Origin: Promerops cafer
Lineage: Eukaryota > Chordata > Aves > Passeriformes > Nectariniidae
Length of the DNA stretch: 64,000 nucleotides
Direction of reading: 5' to 3'
Assembly: GCA_013398275.1 (NCBI GenBank)
Contig: VZSE01006123.1
Location: forward strand, 69,327 to 133,326
In this document: in pieces, positions 59,679 through 64,000 of the stretch
Numbering within the stretch: position 1 is the stretch's first letter
How the letters are laid out: every line of letters begins with the position of its first letter
Made by a program: the position numbers and the translations under genes
Notes under the pieces: model-generated
The model's input: only the letters and a program-made list of their open reading frames with translations
The model's database searches: none
What the model was told of the DNA's origin: nothing

Positions 59679-60122
59679 TGATGCCTTTTCAGGCTGCCTA
59701 AATACAGAGGCCAGATAAAATTAAGGCAATAAAAAGCAGATATATTAATGAAAAGCCTTCAGGCACATTTTGGGCAGACAGAGCCCTCCCCCAGGGGCTA
59801 CACCCAAAATGGACCACGGGTCACGGGTTTCACACTTTTAGAAGTTTGGGCCATTTGCACATTGGGGGTCAATGTCCCAATTACAGCCCCAGCTAATGAA
59901 GTCATTCACCCCCAGTTTGCTGCCCCAGCTCACTTTTGTTCCCATCTCTGGCCCTGAGGCAGTGAGGTGTCCTGGATTGCCAGGCCTGGAGAGGAATTGC
60001 TGTGTCTGCCCAGAATGGGGAAGCAGCAGCTGACACTGGGCATGGAGTTTGGAGTTACACACCAAAGAACTGCAGGGTTACAAATGCATGGAAAATACAG
60101 AGGTTAATATCCTGAGGCATGA
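59679..60122 (-). mobile_element. solo LTR, family A, copy 7 (sense to RASGRF2)
   Basis: It begins TGATGCCT. The other end is changed to AGGCATGA. The flanks aggt/gggt fit a 4-bp duplication with one change. It is about 95 percent identical to copy 6 by eye, including about 185 bp with no difference. Its poly(A) hexamer and TATA box are both mutated, but the same 75-codon frame is open (59838-60065). Confidence 0.88.
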
Positions 60123-61815
60123 GGGTGTCTCAGAGTGGCTGCCAAGCTGGCAGCACAGCCACAGGGATGCAGAGCAGCATCCAGGCAGGATGCTCTCTCC
60201 GTGCACGATTTCAGCATCATTCCAGGGGTGCAGGCAGCCCTGAGGCAGGGCTGCAGCCCCTCTGGCCCTTCTGGCAGCAGAGCTGTGAGAAAAAAAACCC
60301 CTCACTCGGGGCCTGCAGGCTGGCACCCGTCACAGCAGGATAGCTGCACCCAAAAAAATTGCCTCTGGGTGGCTGTTCCCACAACCCAAGTGGCGGGGAG
60401 CTCCACAGCCCAAAAAGCTGCACGTCTCAATTCTGTGTGTCAGTTCACCTCGGGGTTTTTTAGTGGGTTGGCGTTTTTTGGTTGTGTTTTTGGGGCTCTT
60501 TTTCCGGCTTTTGGCACTGGGTTGCAGAGCCAGGTACAGAAACGCCGTGCTTGAGGCTGCCTGGAGCAGAGGGAGCTCAGCCCCGCGTGTGCCCTTTCTC
60601 AGGGCATGCTCCTCTCAGCAGAGCTGGCTCAGCACCTAGGGGAGACCTGCTCTGGCGATGGCATGCACAGCTCCCTGCACTCTGATCAGCAGAGTTCACA
60701 AACCTCTTACACCACGGCCGTGACACCCCTCATTACATCATTCGGGTGCTCCCCTGCAATTAACACATTTATTTTCACAGCAGCCAGTGAGGTAACAAGC
60801 AATTACTGCAGCAGCAGTCAGCACAAACCCCAGCAGGTCTGATGCAACTCTGTGTGGATGCCTGGTGAGATAAAACCATTGATCTTTGGGGTTTAAGTCA
60901 CATTTTTATAGATCACCCACTACATTCACAGAGATTCTGCCTCCTCCAGCATGCCTACCCCCCGAGCCAAGCTGGGTCCCCAAAACAAGGATTAATTACC
61001 ATTAATAAGCACAATCACCATTCTTTTCTGAGTACTTTACAGGAAAGGAGGCTCTGCTATTTCTCCCAGCCATCAAAGACTTGTCGGGCCACCAAAGCAC
61101 AACTGCTTTGGTGACTCAGTGACACAAAATCAACATAAAAACCTGGGAAATCACACACACAGGGCTCAGTGCCACCCCAGGAGCCCTCCCTTGCCTGATG
61201 CTCCTGGCCAGGCTCTCAGAACAGGAAACAATGCTTCAGATACCAAAAGCAATTGATTACCAACTGGTTATCACCTCCTGCACGTGGTGTCACTGCTTCT
61301 CCCTTCACCTGCACACCAACACCTGCCTGACAGTGCTGGTGCTGCACTGCTGTCTGCTGGGACCCTCCACTCCTCCATCCCTTCTTCTCCCACCATTCTC
61401 CCAAGGGAGCTCTGCAGCTGGCCCACACATTTTTAGGTCTCCCCAACAGATTTATTAGGAGGAAGCATTTTTAATGGTTCACTAAAATTCCTCTGTGACC
61501 ACCACAGTGAGGAGAGCACGGCCAGTGCAGAGGAGGGCTGCAGTTCATGCCTCGTCCTCCCTAAATGCACAGGGTTAGAAATGAACTCTGGTCCCATTCT
61601 GGAGGACATCAGAGGCATCCTGTCAAAGGTGCTGGACATGAGCCCCACAAGTCCAGAGAGGAATATAAAATCCTTGGCATTCCCTGAAACAGGAGAAGCA
61701 GCCTGTGTCAGGCAGAAGAAGTGAGGAGAAATCAGGCAGAAAGAGAAACAATGTTCACCTGCAGCCATCCGAAATTTCCAGCAGGTGAGGACCCACCATA
61801 GTCCTGAGACAGCAG
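60123..61815. other. intron 1 spacer
   Basis: 1.7 kb. A G/T-rich patch lies at 60450-60520. No gene was recognised. Confidence 0.55.
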
Positions 61816-62503
61816 TGTTGTAAATGACAAGTACAGTTGTTGGCTTTCACATTTATGTATTGGCTTTTGCAAGTTATAGTTGATCAAAAATATTCTGATA
61901 TGGTACAACTTGTAATTCCTTTTAACTGCTTTTTGGTATGGCATAATCTGTCATCTTATACATACACCATATAGCTTACATAAATAGTAGTGTGATAAAT
62001 ACATGTTATATCTTAGGCCTTAGCATCATACAAAAATAGAGACTATGTAATGTTAAAATGCTTTTATTTGTGTAACTAACTCAAACAGTAGTGTGAAACA
62101 GCTATGTTGTTCCCCACATTTGTAGACTATGTTATCTAAATGATAAGATAACAGTGATAAAAGCCAGGACACCAAGGGAGAAATTTTCTACTGACGCTCC
62201 AGTTATCAGGAAGTGTCAAAACAACAGAATGGAGCCTCTAGAAGGAATATATTATATTAATTTAATCTACAGGATGGCATGGAGACATGGCAGAGGTTAA
62301 AACCAAGCAAGAGAAATTCCTGGAGCATCTAAACTGACAAGAATGTTTGAATATGCATGTGACCACTGCAATGGAAATATGAGAAAAGTGTTGCAAGCTG
62401 AGGTGTGCTTCTGGCATTTTGCCAGGCACCCCTCAGTTACTGTCCCTTTTATCCCTTACTAAACTTCTATTAAAAATATTTAAGTCGTGAAACTTGTTTT
62501 CCA
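61816..62503 (+). mobile_element. solo LTR-like element, family B, copy 2
   Basis: It starts TGTTGTAAATGACAAG and aligns with 32842-33519 along its length, at about 80 percent by eye. It shares ttgtaattccttttaactgc, tagagactatgt and a 3' region with ATTAAA (62469-62474). The right end is uncertain by a few bases and no target duplication is clear. + orientation. Confidence 0.7.
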
Positions 62504-64000
62504 GAAAAACCAATAGTGAGGTGTGTTTCAGGGTCCAGCGTGGGCAAGGTCAGCACAGATGCAAACACCCACTTTGGGATGGGCTGACCAATTCCCCAGA
62601 CTGCCAGGACTTCCCTGCCTGCCCCGGGATCCAGCCCAGGGGGGGCTCCCAAAATCCTGCCAGCAGCACCTGTCCTGCATCCCACTCCTGCACAGGGACA
62701 GACATCCACAGACAGCTCATGATTTGCCCACAGAATGCCAAACAGAGGCGCAGCATCCCAAAAATGCAGCATAATGAACTAAATATAATGGATCAAACCA
62801 AGCCAATGAGCTGGCTGAGTGTGAAAGGTTGCAAAGGGCACACTGCAGTGCAGTGGAAATCTTGAAGTAATTCAAGAACTTGAATCACACTAGTTCAAGC
62901 CTGCAGAATAATTAATCAGATAATTTCTGTTACTCAGACATCATATCACACTTACAAATCTCGGAAGGCAAGAAATGGACAAAAGTCACAGTTCCACAGC
63001 ACCATAAGAAAAAAGGAGAGAATATAATTCCAGGTTTTTTCCAATAATTACAGCATTTACCTCTTAAAACACAACCTTTTTTTTTTTTTTTTTAAACATA
63101 GTGGAGATGATCAGATCTACAACAACAAAAAACACTTGCAGAAGTAAAACGAAACATGATAATATAGCTCAGTTCAGAACTGGCAGTTTATAACACTTCC
63201 TAAAAAATCTCAGTTGGTTCTGAGCTCATGGCAAACACCAAAAGATTCTGAAATGGCTGGACTGATTTGGGGAAGCCTCTGCTTCTATAAATACTGATTC
63301 CATAGCTCAGACAGAAAACCTTACAGGATTGGTAAATCAGGGGGAAAAAAAAAAAAAACCAAAAAAACAAAAAACATTGGAAGCTCAATTGGAAGCATAT
63401 GCTCCTCCACTTCTAGTGCAGAGGCTCAGTGTTAAAAACACCCTTCCATCGACCAGTAATGACTGGAACACAGGAAGGACTGGGAAGAGGTGCTCCCCAA
63501 AATCTCATGTTCCTGCAGGGACAGGCAGCTGCTGACTCACAGCCCCACCAGCACCTGCCCTGTTCTCCACCCTGACAAACCCTGCCCAAAGCAACAGTGA
63601 AAAAAAAAACCAGTCGGGTTTAAAAGGTAAATCAAGGTAAATTAAGATAAATGGAGTGCAATTATTCAGTAAATTAGGGTCTGAGTTGCTGCTTTGTGCT
63701 CAGATTTTGATTTCTGTAGCTCTCCTTGTAGGTTTGAGGAACTAAACAGATAAGGCCAGGTCAATGCAAGTCCATCAATACAGGAGGCAAAATGAAACGA
63801 GCAGCAGCACTGGCTGTAAGGCAGGTGGGAGAACAAAATCCACGGTGAACTGCTGCAGTGCCTTGTTTGAAATTTCCTGTGGGTGTTCTCCTCACCAGCC
63901 CGAGCTGCCCTGCAGCAGGGAGCCCCTGGTCACCTCGCAGGTCCCTGGCACCACGGGTGGAGGCTGGGGCTGTGGCACACCTAATTCTGACTTGGAAAGT
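62504..64000. other. intron 1, distal part to window end
   Basis: 1.5 kb with a T16 run near 63077 and an A-rich patch near 63341-63375. There is no sign of RASGRF2 exon 1 or a CpG-rich promoter, so the start of the gene must lie beyond the window. Confidence 0.6.

Noticed and set aside
52291..60122. LTR copies 6 and 7 as the two ends of one 7.8-kb provirus
   Set aside because: Copy 6 has its own exact target duplication (ctat) on both sides, copy 7 has different flanks, and no gag, pol or env sequence lies between them.
32842..62503. Family B copies as a provirus pair
   Set aside because: They are 29 kb apart, diverged by about 20 percent, and have intronic and other repeat sequence between.
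34234..64000. RASGRF2 exon 1 within the window
   Set aside because: No minus-strand segment encodes the conserved N-terminus and first PH strands, and no CpG-rich promoter-like block with a matching donor was found.
1..64000. tRNA genes, rRNA, CRISPR or prokaryote-type systems
   Set aside because: No cloverleaf boxes, spaced direct repeats or compact operons were seen. The window is a vertebrate gene with long introns.

Overview
The window looks like a piece of a bird genome, most likely a songbird. It has AT-rich introns, many CR1 LINE fragments with the avian 3' end signature, and several related solo LTRs. It contains one recognisable protein-coding gene, RASGRF2, on the minus strand. RASGRF2 encodes a Ca2+/calmodulin-responsive dual exchange factor for Ras and Rac. 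The human counterpart lies on 5q14, and that block is Z-linked in birds, so a Z chromosome origin is a reasonable inference. It is not something the sequence proves.

Fourteen consecutive coding exons can be placed between 34233 and 2997. By comparison with human RASGRF2 as I remember it, they are exons 2 to 15, about 729 codons. They run from the second half of the first PH domain through the coiled coil, IQ motif, DH (Rac-GEF) domain, second PH domain and REM (RasGEF-N) segment into the Ser/Pro-rich linker. All introns are GT-AG and the reading phase is continuous across every junction. Exon 1 (start codon) lies beyond 64000 and the CDC25 catalytic exons lie before position 1.

Region by region: 1-2996 is intron 15, with a decayed CR1 ORF1/ORF2 remnant at its left end. 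The exon-dense block is 2997-22959. Intron 2 (22960-34126) collects three solo LTRs, a long LTR-like element, two CR1s and a 19-bp perfect hairpin. Everything from 34234 to 64000 is intron 1, with no gene seen on either strand. It holds CR1 fragments, two young sense-oriented solo LTRs, a second copy of the long LTR, and simple repeats, including two long G-runs around the only N in the window.

Most long open frames away from the exons are chance or lie inside repeats. I found no new genetic system. The observations most worth a second look are an unnamed LTR family with TGATGCCT/AGGCATCA ends, two of whose members sit about 50 bp from RASGRF2 splice sites; a probably collapsed minisatellite at the N; an (AAGGG)n tract on the transcribed-sense strand of intron 8; and the hairpin fused to an LTR fragment.
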